Source: Azospira oryzae (GTDB lineage Bacteria; Pseudomonadota; Gammaproteobacteria; Burkholderiales; Rhodocyclaceae). Taken from it: 64,000 nucleotides of DNA. The stretch lies in assembly GCF_004217225.1 (NCBI RefSeq), contig NZ_SHKM01000002.1:563307-627306 (forward strand). Reading direction: 5' to 3'. Position 1 is the stretch's first letter. Each line of letters begins with the position of its first letter. Below the pieces are notes generated by a model. That model had not been told where the DNA came from, did no database searches, and worked only from the letters and a program-made list of their open reading frames with translations. Positions 30,285-39,031 of the stretch are shown piece after piece. The translations under genes and the position numbers were made by a program.

Positions 30285-32717
30285 TCAGGCAGCGGCCGGC
30301 GGGGCCGCCGGATCCGGCAGTTCGGGGCGGGGCCGGGAGAGGTGGTAGCCCTGGGCCAGGTCCACCCCCAGTTCGCCCAGCAGCAGGTAGGTGGCCCGGT
30401 CCTCGACGAACTCGGCCACCGTCTTCTTGCCCAGGCCCCGGGCCACTTCGATGATGGCCCGCACGAACACCTGGTCCTCCCGGCTTTGCACCAGGTTGCG
30501 GATGAACATGCCGTCGATCTTGATGACGTCGGCGTCCAGGTGCTTGAGGTAGGCGAAGGAGGAAAAGCCGACGCCGAAATCGTCCAGGCAGACCGAGCCG
30601 CCCATGCTGCGGATGTGGCTGATGAAGCGCTGGGTGTCGGCCATGTTGGAGAGGGCGGCGGTTTCCGTCAGCTCCACCAGCAGGCGCTGGGGCGCCACCC
30701 GGTGGGTTTCCAGCAGGCCGGTGATGTAGTCGGGCAGACCCGGGTCGTCGAAGGAGCGGCCCGAGATGTTGATGGCCAGACCCGGCAGGTCGGTGCGCCG
30801 GGCCAGGGTGCGGATGCCGGCGGCCAGCACCCAGCGGTCGATGTCCAGGATGCGGCCGTTGCGTTCCGCCGCCGGGATGAATTCGCCCGGCATCAGGTAC
30901 TGGCCCGGGTGTTCCGGGTCCTTCATGCGCAGCAGCACTTCCAGGTGGGAGAGCACCGGGGTGCCGGTGGTGTAGATGCCCTGGAAGTGCAGCTCGAACA
31001 GGTCCTGCTCCAGGGCCGCCTGGATGCGCTCGGCCCAGGACAGCTGGGCCAGCATGTAGGCGGACTGGCCCAGTTCCTCGCGGAAGACGCGCCAGCCGTT
31101 CTTGCCGGCGTGCTTGGCGGCGTACATGGCGATGTCGGCCCGGGCCACCCACTCCTCGGGCCGCCGGGCGTGCTCCGGCAGCAGGGCGATGCCCAGGCTG
31201 GAGGTGAGGCGCACCTTGGTGCCCTCGAACTCGAAGCCCAGGGCGGCGACGGCGCTGATGATGCGCTGGGCCAGGGTCTGGGCCGCCGCCAGGTCGGCGC
31301 CCGGGGCCACCACGGCGAATTCGTCGCCGCCGAGGCGGGCGAACATCTCGTTGCCCCGCAGCAGCTGCCCCACCTCGCCGGCGATGCGCAGCAGCACCGC
31401 GTCCCCGGCCCGGTGGCCGAAGCTGTCGTTCACCGTCTTGAATTCGTCCAGGTCGAAGTACAGCAGGGCCGCCCGCACCGAGGCGTCCCGCTCGAGCTGC
31501 ACCGCCAGCCGCTGCAGCTCGCCCTCGAAGCGGCTGCGGTTGTAGAGGCCGGTGAGGGGGTCCCGCTCGGCCATGAACAGCAGCCGGTCGGCGGTCTGCC
31601 GCTCATGGGTGATGTCCTCGAAAATCCACAGCCGGCTCTCCCCTTCCTCGGTCTGCCCGGAGGCGGCCGGCACCGCCACGCTGGTCTGGGTCAGCAGGCG
31701 TTCGTCGGACTGGCGCAGCTCCCATTGCAGGCCGTCGTCGAGGAACAGGTGTTCCCGCTGGTAGGGGTCCGGCAGGCGCTGGGGGTCGCTGGCGATGCGC
31801 TGCACCAGGTCGCCCAGGGTCATGCCCGCCGGCGTGTCGTCCTCCTCCAGGCGCCACAGCTGGCGGAAGGCCGGGTTGGCATAGACCACCCGCCCCTCGG
31901 GGGAGACGAACAGCAGACCCAGGCGCATGGAGGACAACAGGGCGTGCAGGCGGGCCTGTTCGGCGGAAAGGGTGGCGGCCAGCTGGCGCTGTTCCCGTTC
32001 CGAGGCCAGCAGCTCCCCCACCCGGGCGGCCAGGGCGCCGCCCATCTGGTTGAAGGCCCGGGTCAGGGCGCCGACGTCGTCGTCGGCGCTGTCGGGCAGG
32101 GTCTGAAAGGTGGCGCCCCGGGCCAGGCGGCGGCTGGCCTGGGTCAGGCGGTTCAGGTGGCGGGTCAGCCAGAGACCGATGGAGGCCAGCACCAGGGCCG
32201 AGAGCAGGAGCCCGCTGACGGCGATGAGCATGGTCTGGCGCTGCAGTTCGTCCCGGGCCTGGCGCAGGAAGCCGAGGTCGAGGCCGTATTGCAGCTCGCC
32301 GAACTGGCGGCCGCCGATGCTCATGGGAATGCGCAGGTCGAAATTCTGCAGCCCGTTCCCGTCCAGCAGGCGGGCCGGATTGTCGGTGGCCGGCAGGGGC
32401 CGGCGGCGGTCCCAGTTGGCGGTGGCGATGATCTGGCCGTCGTTGTCGAACATGACCAGGTAGTCGATGCTGTTGATGGCCTGGGTCGCCTGCAGGATGT
32501 CGCTGACGGCGGCATAGTCCCGCTGGGCCATGGCCGGTGCCAGGGCGGCGTCGAGCAGCAGGGTGGTTTCCTTGCGCCGCAGGTCGAACTGCTCCAGCAG
32601 GTGGGCCTCGGTCAGGCGCAGGCCGTTCCACAGCACGGCGCCGATGATGACCGCCTCCACCAGGATGGTGGACACGATCAGCTTGCCCCGCAGCGTATGC
32701 AGCCAGCCCATGCCCAT
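30285..32717 (-). CDS. Membrane GGDEF-EAL protein with HAMP and PAS domains
   Basis: The 810-residue protein has a first helix at about 10-32, a periplasmic sensor to about 163, a second helix at about 166-190, a HAMP region, a PAS domain (about 255-370), GGDEF (about 385-550) and EAL (about 560-795). The GGDEF motif is intact, while the inhibitory RxxD is RGNE. In the EAL domain the signature reads EVLLR with the metal-binding Glu kept. NISG, ELTET, DDFGVGFSS, KIDG and AEFVED are also present, so it may be a phosphodiesterase, a cyclase or both. It begins 1 bp after the stop of a PhnD-like binding-protein gene, which points to a ligand-bound periplasmic partner. Confidence 0.93.
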   Translation of the reverse strand: MGMGWLHTLRGKLIVSTILVEAVIIGAVLWNGLRLTEAHLLEQFDLRRKETTLLLDAALAPAMAQRDYAAVSDILQATQAINSIDYLVMFDNDGQIIATANWDRRRPLPATDNPARLLDGNGLQNFDLRIPMSIGGRQFGELQYGLDLGFLRQARDELQRQTMLIAVSGLLLSALVLASIGLWLTRHLNRLTQASRRLARGATFQTLPDSADDDVGALTRAFNQMGGALAARVGELLASEREQRQLAATLSAEQARLHALLSSMRLGLLFVSPEGRVVYANPAFRQLWRLEEDDTPAGMTLGDLVQRIASDPQRLPDPYQREHLFLDDGLQWELRQSDERLLTQTSVAVPAASGQTEEGESRLWIFEDITHERQTADRLLFMAERDPLTGLYNRSRFEGELQRLAVQLERDASVRAALLYFDLDEFKTVNDSFGHRAGDAVLLRIAGEVGQLLRGNEMFARLGGDEFAVVAPGADLAAAQTLAQRIISAVAALGFEFEGTKVRLTSSLGIALLPEHARRPEEWVARADIAMYAAKHAGKNGWRVFREELGQSAYMLAQLSWAERIQAALEQDLFELHFQGIYTTGTPVLSHLEVLLRMKDPEHPGQYLMPGEFIPAAERNGRILDIDRWVLAAGIRTLARRTDLPGLAINISGRSFDDPGLPDYITGLLETHRVAPQRLLVELTETAALSNMADTQRFISHIRSMGGSVCLDDFGVGFSSFAYLKHLDADVIKIDGMFIRNLVQSREDQVFVRAIIEVARGLGKKTVAEFVEDRATYLLLGELGVDLAQGYHLSRPRPELPDPAAPPAAA

Positions 32718-32718
32718 C

Positions 32719-33555
32719 CTATTTCTTCAGCAGCCGGCGGGTTTCCGGCAGCACCTTGTCCATCAGCCGGGCATCGGCCGGGGTCGGCTCCCGGTAGCCG
32801 CCGTGGGTGCTGATGTCGAAAAAGACCTTGCCCTCCGGCGTCTGCTCGAAGGCGTTGAGGACTTCCTTGATGCGCTGGCGCTCGGCCGGCGGCAGCCGGT
32901 TGTGGGCCATCAGGGCCAGGCCCGGGGCGGACGGGCATTCGCCGGCGATGCGGGTGGCTTCCCGTAGGTCGGCCGGGGCCTGGGCCACGGTGGAATGGGA
33001 GACGATGGCGGCCCGGGCCTTGCCGCTGACCACGCTTTGCAGGGCGCTGCTCTGGGTGACGTTTTCCACCACGCGGAAATCCCGTTCCGCCACCAGGCCC
33101 TTTTCCGCCAGCCAGTTGAGGCCGAGCATGGGCACCATGGCGCTGCGCTCGTGGATGGCCACGGTCTGGCCCCGCAGCTGCTCCAGGGAGGCCAGGGGCT
33201 GCTCCCGGGGCACCATCAGGTAGCAGCGGATGTCGTTGCGGTGGCGCAGCAGGGGAATGTAGCCGTAATCCACTTCCGCCAGCCGGGCGTAGTGGGGGGC
33301 GATCAGCAGCAGGTCGTACTCGCCGGCGAAGGCGCGGCTGGTGAAGGTGTCGAAATCGGGGGCGGTCTGCAGGCTCACCGGCCGCCCCAGGCGTTGCTCC
33401 AGGTAGGCGGCGAGGGGCGAATAGGTGGTGATGAGGATGCGGGTGCTGAGATAGGGCAGGACCCCGAACAGCAGGGGGCGGGCTTCCTGGGCCTGCAGCA
33501 GGGTGGCGGGCAGGAGCAGCAGGAGTAGCGACCAGCGTCGCAGCAGATGTCCCAT
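32719..33555 (-). CDS. PhnD-like periplasmic substrate-binding protein
   Basis: The 278-residue protein has a signal peptide ending LQAQ (about residue 23) and a PhnD/phosphonate-family fold. Visible features are FGVLPYLSTRILITTYSPLAAYLEQRLG, YDLLLIAPHYARLA, LRGQTVAIHERSAMVPMLGLNWL and a final VLNAFEQTPEGKVFF. No permease or ATPase gene is near. It is instead followed after 1 bp by the GGDEF-EAL gene, so it probably senses an anion such as phosphate, phosphite or phosphonate and reports it to that protein. This is inferred from similar pairs such as NspS-MbaA. Confidence 0.88.
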   Translation of the reverse strand: MGHLLRRWSLLLLLLPATLLQAQEARPLLFGVLPYLSTRILITTYSPLAAYLEQRLGRPVSLQTAPDFDTFTSRAFAGEYDLLLIAPHYARLAEVDYGYIPLLRHRNDIRCYLMVPREQPLASLEQLRGQTVAIHERSAMVPMLGLNWLAEKGLVAERDFRVVENVTQSSALQSVVSGKARAAIVSHSTVAQAPADLREATRIAGECPSAPGLALMAHNRLPPAERQRIKEVLNAFEQTPEGKVFFDISTHGGYREPTPADARLMDKVLPETRRLLKK

Positions 33556-33618
33556 GCCCCTCCTTCCCCTTGATCGGTTGTTATGTCCCGGGCGGCGCCC
33601 ACGGCCGATGTTAGGGCA

Positions 33619-35523
33619 TCACTCGGGAACGGGCAATTGTTCCAGTTCGTCCTGGGCTTCCAGCCAGCGCTCCTCGGCGGCGCCGATGTCCCGGGTTAAC
33701 TCGGCCTGGCGCTTGACCAGGGGTTCCAGCAGGGCCGGGTCCGGGTTGGCGTAGAGGCCGGGGTCGGAGAGGCGCTGCTCCAGCAGCTTCAGTTCGCCCT
33801 GCCAGGCGGCAAGACGTTTTTCCAGGGTGTCGATTTCCTTGACCAGAGGCCGGCGCCTGGCCAGCAGGGCCTGGCGGGCGGCCTTGTCGTCCTCCCGCTG
33901 CTGGCGCCGTTCCTCCTTGCTGGCCTCCTTAACCGTGTCCGCCTTTTCTTCCTTCTGCTGCTGGGCCAGCCAGGCGGCGTATTCGTCCAGGTCGCCGTCG
34001 AAGGGGGCGGCCTTGCCGTCGGCCACCAGCCACAGGCTGTCGGCGGTGGTGCGCAGCAGGTGGCGGTCGTGGGAGACCAGCACCACCCCGCCCTCGTATT
34101 CCTGCAGGGCCAGGGTGAGGGCCTCGCGCATCTCCAGGTCCAGGTGGTTGGTGGGCTCGTCCAGCAGCAAGAGGTTGGGCCGGTGCCAGATCAGCAGGGC
34201 CAGGGCCAGGCGGGATTTCTCGCCACCGGAGAAGGGGCCGCAGGGCCGGGTGGCCATGTCGCCGCGGAAATCGAAGCCGCCCAGGTAATCCCGCAGCTCC
34301 TGCTCCCGGGTGGTGGGGGCCAGGCGCACCATGTGCTGCAGGGGCGATTCCTCGGGGCGCAGTTCGTCCACCTGGTGCTGGGCGAAGTAGCCGATGGCCA
34401 GGCCCTTGCCTTCCTTGTACTCGCCGGCCAAGGGTGCCAGGCGGCCGGCCAGCAGCTTGACCAGGGTGGACTTGCCGGCGCCGTTGCGGCCCAGCAGGGC
34501 GATGCGCTCGCCGGGGCGCAGGGTCAGTTCCACCTGGTCGAGGATGACCTTGTCGCCATAGCCGGCCCGGGCGTGGGTCAGGGTCAGCAGGGGATCGGGG
34601 CTGGCCACGGGGTCGCGGAAGCGGAAGGTGAAGGGCGTATCGACGTGGGCCGCAGCCACCTCCTCCATGCGGGCCAGGGCCTTGACCCGGCTCTGGGCCT
34701 GCTTGGCCTTGGTGGCCTTGGCCTTGAAGCGCTCGATGAAGCGCTGCAGATGGGCCCGCTCCCGTTGCTGTTTCTCGAACATGCCCTGCTGCAGGGCCAG
34801 CTGCTCGGCCCGCTGGCGCTCGAAGGCCGAGTAGTGACCGCTGTAGAGCTTCATCCTGCCCTGCTCGATGTGCAGGATGTGGCTGACCACGGCGTCGAGG
34901 AAGTCCCGGTCGTGGGAAATCATCAGCAGGGTGCCGCGGTAGCTCTTCAGCCAGCCTTCCAGCCACAGCACCGCATCCAGGTCCAGGTGGTTGGTGGGTT
35001 CGTCCAGCAGCAGCAGGTCGGAGCGGCACATCAGGGCCCGCGCCAGGTTGAGGCGCACGCGCCAGCCGCCGGAAAACTCCTTCACCGGCCGGGTGAAGTC
35101 GGCATCGGTGAAGCCCAGGCCGTGCAGCAGTTCGGCGGCCCGGGCCTTGGCGCCGTAGCCGCCGATCTCGCCGTAGCGGGCGTGCAGGGCGGCGATGCGC
35201 TCGCCGTCGTGGGCCGCTTCTGCCGCCTTGAGGTCGGCTTCCACCTGGCGCAGCTCCCGGTCCCCGTCCAGGGTGAATTCTAGGGCCGGGTCCGGCAGGG
35301 AGGGGGTTTCCTGGGCCACGTGGGCGATGACCCAGCTGGCCGGCAGGTCCAGGTCGCCGCTTTCGGCGTGCAGGGCGCCGCTGAAAAGGGCGAAGAAGGA
35401 GGACTTGCCGCAGCCGTTGCCGCCGGTGAGGCCCACCTTGTATCCGGGATGGAGCTGCAGGCTGGCGTCGCTGACCAGGGGCTGGCCGGCGCGGGCGAAG
35501 GTGAGGTTGCGGAGACTGATCAT
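33619..35523 (-). CDS. ABC-F ATPase, YheS/Uup-like
   Basis: The 634-residue soluble protein has two ABC domains without membrane helices. Walker A motifs are GGNGCGKSS and GRNGAGKST, signatures are FSGGWRVRL and FSGGEKSRL, and both Walker B ends read [12 protein letters not shown]. The linker between them is highly charged, and a C-terminal coiled coil (about 530-634) is rich in Lys, Glu and Arg. This matches the YheS branch of ABC-F proteins, which act on ribosomes stalled on particular peptides. ATG 35523 (MISLRNLTF) is chosen over a longer open frame. Confidence 0.92.
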   Translation of the reverse strand: MISLRNLTFARAGQPLVSDASLQLHPGYKVGLTGGNGCGKSSFFALFSGALHAESGDLDLPASWVIAHVAQETPSLPDPALEFTLDGDRELRQVEADLKAAEAAHDGERIAALHARYGEIGGYGAKARAAELLHGLGFTDADFTRPVKEFSGGWRVRLNLARALMCRSDLLLLDEPTNHLDLDAVLWLEGWLKSYRGTLLMISHDRDFLDAVVSHILHIEQGRMKLYSGHYSAFERQRAEQLALQQGMFEKQQRERAHLQRFIERFKAKATKAKQAQSRVKALARMEEVAAAHVDTPFTFRFRDPVASPDPLLTLTHARAGYGDKVILDQVELTLRPGERIALLGRNGAGKSTLVKLLAGRLAPLAGEYKEGKGLAIGYFAQHQVDELRPEESPLQHMVRLAPTTREQELRDYLGGFDFRGDMATRPCGPFSGGEKSRLALALLIWHRPNLLLLDEPTNHLDLEMREALTLALQEYEGGVVLVSHDRHLLRTTADSLWLVADGKAAPFDGDLDEYAAWLAQQQKEEKADTVKEASKEERRQQREDDKAARQALLARRRPLVKEIDTLEKRLAAWQGELKLLEQRLSDPGLYANPDPALLEPLVKRQAELTRDIGAAEERWLEAQDELEQLPVPE

Positions 35524-35665
35524 GGGGCAAACTGGCGTGAAAGCGGCCTGGCAGCAGGGATTGCCCCAGGACGGAGGAAAGGCCGCATTGTACGCTGCCC
35601 GCCGTTGCCGCTTGAAGGCATAATTGGCCTGTGGTGTCCGATCAATCCCTGCCCGACCTGCCTCG

Positions 35666-36871
35666 ATGATCAAGAAAATCGCCATCGCCGAACTGAAGCC
35701 AGGCATGTTCATCCACGACCTCAATATGGGCTGGCTGGACCACAACTTCCTGCGCAACAGTTTTGCCGTGCACGACGAGGCCGACCTGCGCAAGGTGCGG
35801 GAGACCGGGGTGCACGAGGTCTATATCGACACCGCCAAGGGCCTGGACGTGGCCCATGCCCCCACCAGCGAGGAAACCACCCGGGAACTGCACCAGCGCC
35901 TGGAGGCCATCGCCGAGGAGGAGCCGGCGCCGCTGCGCAGCGTGGCCCTGGCCGAGGAGATGCACCGGGCCCGCAAGCTGCACAACGAGGCCCACCGCAT
36001 CGTCCGCGACATGATGGGCGATATCCGCCTGGGCAAGCAGATCGAGATGGAAAAGGTGGAACCCATGGTGGAAAACATGGTGGATTCCATCTTCCGCCAC
36101 CAGGATGCCCTGATTCCCCTTTCCCGCCTGAAGACCCACGACGACTACACCTTCCTCCATTCGGTGTCGGTGTGCGCCCTGCTGGTGGCCTTCGCCCGCA
36201 CCCTCAACCTGCCCAGGGACACCATCAAGGAAATCGCCATCGGCGGCCTGCTGCACGACGTGGGCAAGGCCCAGGTGCCCGAGTCCATCCTCAACAAGCC
36301 GGCCAAGCTGACCGACGCCGAGTTCGACAAGATGAAGAACCACGTGGTGCAGAGCAAGATCATCCTGCTGCACACCCCGGGCATCAGCCAGATCGCCCTG
36401 GACGTAGCCGCCGAACACCACGAGCGCTTCGACGGCACCGGCTACCCGAACAAGTACAAGGGCGACCAGATCAGCCTCTACGGCCAGATGGGGGCGGTGG
36501 TGGACGTGTACGACGCCATCACCTCCAACCGGGTGTACCACAAGGGCATGCCCGCCACCGAGGCCCTGCGCCGCCTGCTGGAGTGGAGCCAGTTCCACTT
36601 CAACCCGGAACTGGTGCAGGCCTTCATCCGCAGCATCGGCATCTACCCCACCGGTTCCCTGGTGCGCCTGGAGAGCGGCCGCCTGGGGGTGGTGCTGGAG
36701 CAGAACGCGGAAAAGCTGCTGCTGCCCCGGGTCAAGGTTTTCTACCATGCCGAGAAGCGCTACTACCTGCCGCCCGAGGAGGTGGACCTGAGCCTCAGCC
36801 AGGACCGCATCCTCGGCCACGAAAACCCGGAGCAGTGGGGCATCGACATGCGTACCTGGATGCCGGCCTGA
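35666..36871 (+). CDS. HD-GYP phosphodiesterase with N-terminal DUF3391
   Basis: The 401-residue cytoplasmic protein begins with a DUF3391 domain (IKKIAIAELKPGMFIHDL, about 2-90) and has an HD-GYP domain at about 135-330. Metal ligands are intact: HSVSVCALLVAFA, LLHDVGKAQVPESILNKP, HVVQSKIILLHT and EHHERFDGTGYPNKYKG. It should hydrolyse c-di-GMP. A C-terminal strand-rich segment (about 335-395) resembles the usual tail of this group. ATG 35666 is preferred; the frame is open 14 codons upstream. It is divergent from the ABC-F gene with about 140 bp between them. Confidence 0.93.
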   Translation: MIKKIAIAELKPGMFIHDLNMGWLDHNFLRNSFAVHDEADLRKVRETGVHEVYIDTAKGLDVAHAPTSEETTRELHQRLEAIAEEEPAPLRSVALAEEMHRARKLHNEAHRIVRDMMGDIRLGKQIEMEKVEPMVENMVDSIFRHQDALIPLSRLKTHDDYTFLHSVSVCALLVAFARTLNLPRDTIKEIAIGGLLHDVGKAQVPESILNKPAKLTDAEFDKMKNHVVQSKIILLHTPGISQIALDVAAEHHERFDGTGYPNKYKGDQISLYGQMGAVVDVYDAITSNRVYHKGMPATEALRRLLEWSQFHFNPELVQAFIRSIGIYPTGSLVRLESGRLGVVLEQNAEKLLLPRVKVFYHAEKRYYLPPEEVDLSLSQDRILGHENPEQWGIDMRTWMPA

Positions 36872-36914
36872 AGCCGGTTATACTGCCCTCCCCCGCGTTT
36901 CCCCAGCCTTCGCC

Positions 36915-37610
36915 ATGCGCCGTTCCGCCTTTTTCCTCCTCGCCGCCGCCGTTGCCGCCCCCCTCTGGGCCCAGACCCTGGCGCCCATCGACGATGCCGA
37001 AAAGACCCGCCTGGAAGCCCAGGTCAAGACCATGAAGGCCGAGGCCGAGGACATTCGGGCCGGGGCCGAGCAGCAGTTCATCGCCGACGAGAAGGTGTGC
37101 TGGCAGAAGGTGCTGGTCACCGCCTGCATCGACGAGGCCAAGGCCCGCCGGGTGACGGTGATCCAGAAGGCCCGCGCCATCGAAGTCCAGGCCAATACCC
37201 TGCAGCGCGAGGTGAACAACCGGGTGCTGGCCACCCGGGAAGCCCGTCGTGCCGCCGAAGCCCCGACCCGGGCGGCGGAGCAGCAGGCCGAGGCCGAGCG
37301 CTACCGGGCCGAGCAGGCCAAGGCCGCCGCCGACCGGCAGAAGCGGCAGCAGGCCAAGGTCCAGGAAGAGGCCGCCGGCCGTGCCCAGACCGCCGCCGAG
37401 GCCAAGGCCCGGGCCGAGCGCCTCAACGCCAAGCAGCAGGACCGTCCCCCCCGCAGCACGGCGACCCCGGAAGAGGAAGTGGCCCAGCGCGTCGCCGAGC
37501 GGGACAAGCGGGTGGCGGAGAAGAAGGCGGAGCGGGAAGCCAAGGAAAAGCAGCGGGCCGCCGAGCGCGCCGCCTGGGAGGCCCGGCAGAAGCAGTTGCA
37601 GGGCAAGTAA
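36915..37610 (+). CDS. Secreted coiled-coil protein, hypothetical
   Basis: The 231-residue protein has a signal peptide (MRRSAFFLLAAAVAAPLWAQ, cleavage near 20). A Cys pair near residues 62 and 71 (VCWQKVLVTACIDEAK) is followed by a long Ala/Glu/Lys/Arg-rich helix, probably a periplasmic coiled coil, with a short Pro-Pro break near 178. I recognise no named family; similar Lys/Ala-rich exported proteins are common in betaproteobacteria. The two cysteines could form a disulfide. It lies 43 bp downstream of the HD-GYP gene and may be co-transcribed. Confidence 0.8.
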   Translation: MRRSAFFLLAAAVAAPLWAQTLAPIDDAEKTRLEAQVKTMKAEAEDIRAGAEQQFIADEKVCWQKVLVTACIDEAKARRVTVIQKARAIEVQANTLQREVNNRVLATREARRAAEAPTRAAEQQAEAERYRAEQAKAAADRQKRQQAKVQEEAAGRAQTAAEAKARAERLNAKQQDRPPRSTATPEEEVAQRVAERDKRVAEKKAEREAKEKQRAAERAAWEARQKQLQGK

Positions 37611-37645
37611 CTCCGTGGCGGACAGTGGTTGAATTGCCGACCACC

Positions 37646-38068
37646 TTAGCGGGGTGCGTGGTCAGTACGCTTCAGGGCGAGCAGTTCGCCGCAACCGCCA
37701 GAGAGGGCGGCCAGAACGATGGATATGAAATGCTGGGACCAGCTGTCCACGCCTAGGCTGCCACACAGGATGACAGCAGCGATGGCCGCAGCCAGCGCCC
37801 CGGTAGCGATGCCATTGGCTCGCGCCAGATAGCCGGCGCTGTAGCCGGCTATGATGGCCGGCGTGAGGGAAAGGGCTAGAAGTCCTAGTTCGGTGAGGAG
37901 CGCAGGAGCCCCTTCCTGCGGAAGGCGTTCATACAAGCTCAGGTGCAGTGAGCCGATGGCCAGCGTCAGGATAATGAAGGTGATGGTGGCAAAGGCAGCA
38001 GCTTTGGCAAAGGGGGCTGTGGCGCGTGTAAATCGCCCCAGGCTTGTAGCTCCCCATGGTTCTCTCAT
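37646..38068 (-). CDS. Hypothetical integral membrane protein
   Basis: The 140-residue protein has about four hydrophobic helices (near 22-45, 62-85, 88-108 and 112-132) and a basic tail. It starts at an ATGA overlap with the stop of the zinc-ribbon gene, which makes translational coupling likely. The frame is open far upstream, but the overlapped ATG is the clear start. No family is recognised. It is the last gene of a three-gene set (37646-38861) of modest GC. Confidence 0.65.
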   Translation of the reverse strand: MREPWGATSLGRFTRATAPFAKAAAFATITFIILTLAIGSLHLSLYERLPQEGAPALLTELGLLALSLTPAIIAGYSAGYLARANGIATGALAAAIAAVILCGSLGVDSWSQHFISIVLAALSGGCGELLALKRTDHAPR

Positions 38069-38466
38069 TGGGATAGAAACGCTGCTGCAATGGTTACCAG
38101 AGTGAGCGCTGCTTCGACGCTGCGGTCTTCGCCAGCCGGTCGGGACGGCAAGAGAGTCTGCAAGGCGCCCTTGGGTAGATAGATGCCGTGGCAGGTCGGG
38201 CAACTGTGGGCCAATGTGCCCTGTGCCGCTACCTGAGCAAATGCGGCGGGGCCGCAACTGGGGCAAGCCAGCCGGACTGTTTTTCCCGTCTGCTGAGGTG
38301 TCCATGTGATTGGTGTCGACACCCCCTTGGCTTGAGATATCAGGGCTGCCACCTCGGGGCCGGGAATCCAGTTTCCCTCGCAGTAAAGGCATGACCAGAA
38401 TCCCGGCGTCTCAAGTTCCACCGAAGACATGGGTTCAATGCAGCTTGGACAATGGGGGACTGGCAT
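38065..38466 (-). CDS. Double zinc-ribbon protein (TFIIB-type zinc finger), hypothetical
   Basis: The 133-residue protein has two zf-TFIIB-like units. The first has CPSC near residues 5-8 and CLYC near 28-31, and the second CPSC near 68-71 and CPTC near 91-94. Each is followed by the family helix (GNWIPGPEVAALI and GIYLPKGALQTLL). A hydrophobic C-terminus (ALTLVTIAAAFLSQ) may be a membrane anchor. It overlaps the next gene by 4 bp. Such zinc-ribbon proteins are poorly studied, and the context with two membrane proteins suggests a membrane-associated complex. Confidence 0.75.
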   Translation of the reverse strand: MPVPHCPSCIEPMSSVELETPGFWSCLYCEGNWIPGPEVAALISQAKGVSTPITWTPQQTGKTVRLACPSCGPAAFAQVAAQGTLAHSCPTCHGIYLPKGALQTLLPSRPAGEDRSVEAALTLVTIAAAFLSQ

Positions 38467-38525
38467 GGTGGCCTTAACCGAATCAGAGGTGAAAAAAGGA
38501 AAGTGCCGTGGGGAAGACCGGCGCT

Positions 38526-38861
38526 TCAGCGGATGATAGCCAGCACCAGGGAGAGTCCGAAGAATCCCCAGCCAAGCATGCGGAAAGTGTCGGCGAACCT
38601 CTTGTAGTTCGTTTCGTTGTTGCGTTTGTCGTAGTGATCCACCACTACCGAGAGCATGACGAGACAGGAACAAACGATAGCGCCGTACATGACCCAGGCG
38701 GGGGTGTCGTGAAGGTGGATGCCCTTGCTGCGTTTTCCCGGAACATAAAGGTCGTTGACCCAGACGCCGTAGCTTCCATAGGCCAACAGCGCCAGGGAGA
38801 ACAGGGTGTTGCTGATCCGTTCTTTTGCCGGGATGTGGTTAGGGGTATAGGAGGTGTTCAT
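38526..38861 (-). CDS. Hypothetical membrane protein
   Basis: The 111-residue protein has predicted helices near 17-38, 55-78 and 90-110. A polar loop after helix 1 contains YVPGKRSKGIHLHDTPAW, and a charged DHYDKRNNE follows helix 2. ATG 38861 (MNTSYTPNH) is preceded by a purine-rich site; an upstream ATG at 38900 is less likely. No family is recognised. It is the first gene of the trio with the zinc-ribbon protein, 59 bp upstream of it. Confidence 0.65.
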   Translation of the reverse strand: MNTSYTPNHIPAKERISNTLFSLALLAYGSYGVWVNDLYVPGKRSKGIHLHDTPAWVMYGAIVCSCLVMLSVVVDHYDKRNNETNYKRFADTFRMLGWGFFGLSLVLAIIR

Positions 38862-38943
38862 GGCGTACGCGTTCAGGATATATATCCGGAGCAAAATCAT
38901 ACGTCATAACATGTGGTGAAACTACCGGAAGCCGAAATGGCAG

Positions 38944-38990
38944 AAGGGACGGGCATCCCCGGCATGGCCTGCCGGAGATGCCCGTCCCTT
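38944..38990 (-). terminator. Large hairpin after the YbiT-like gene
   Basis: A 14-bp arm starting AAGGGACGGGCATC pairs with its complement, with an inner CCGGCA/TGCCGG stem. On the minus strand it is followed by TTCTGCC, a weak T-run. It lies 42 bp after the ABC-F stop and separates it from the small-gene trio. Confidence 0.6.
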
Positions 38991-39031
38991 TTGGGGTTTG
39001 GGGCTGCTGTCGTTGACGCCTGGGCTGCCGC

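Noticed and set aside
37646-38392. A 248-residue version of the membrane protein starting far upstream.
   Set aside because: The extra 108 residues overlap the zinc-ribbon gene in another frame and have no membrane or domain character; the ATGA-overlapped start is better.
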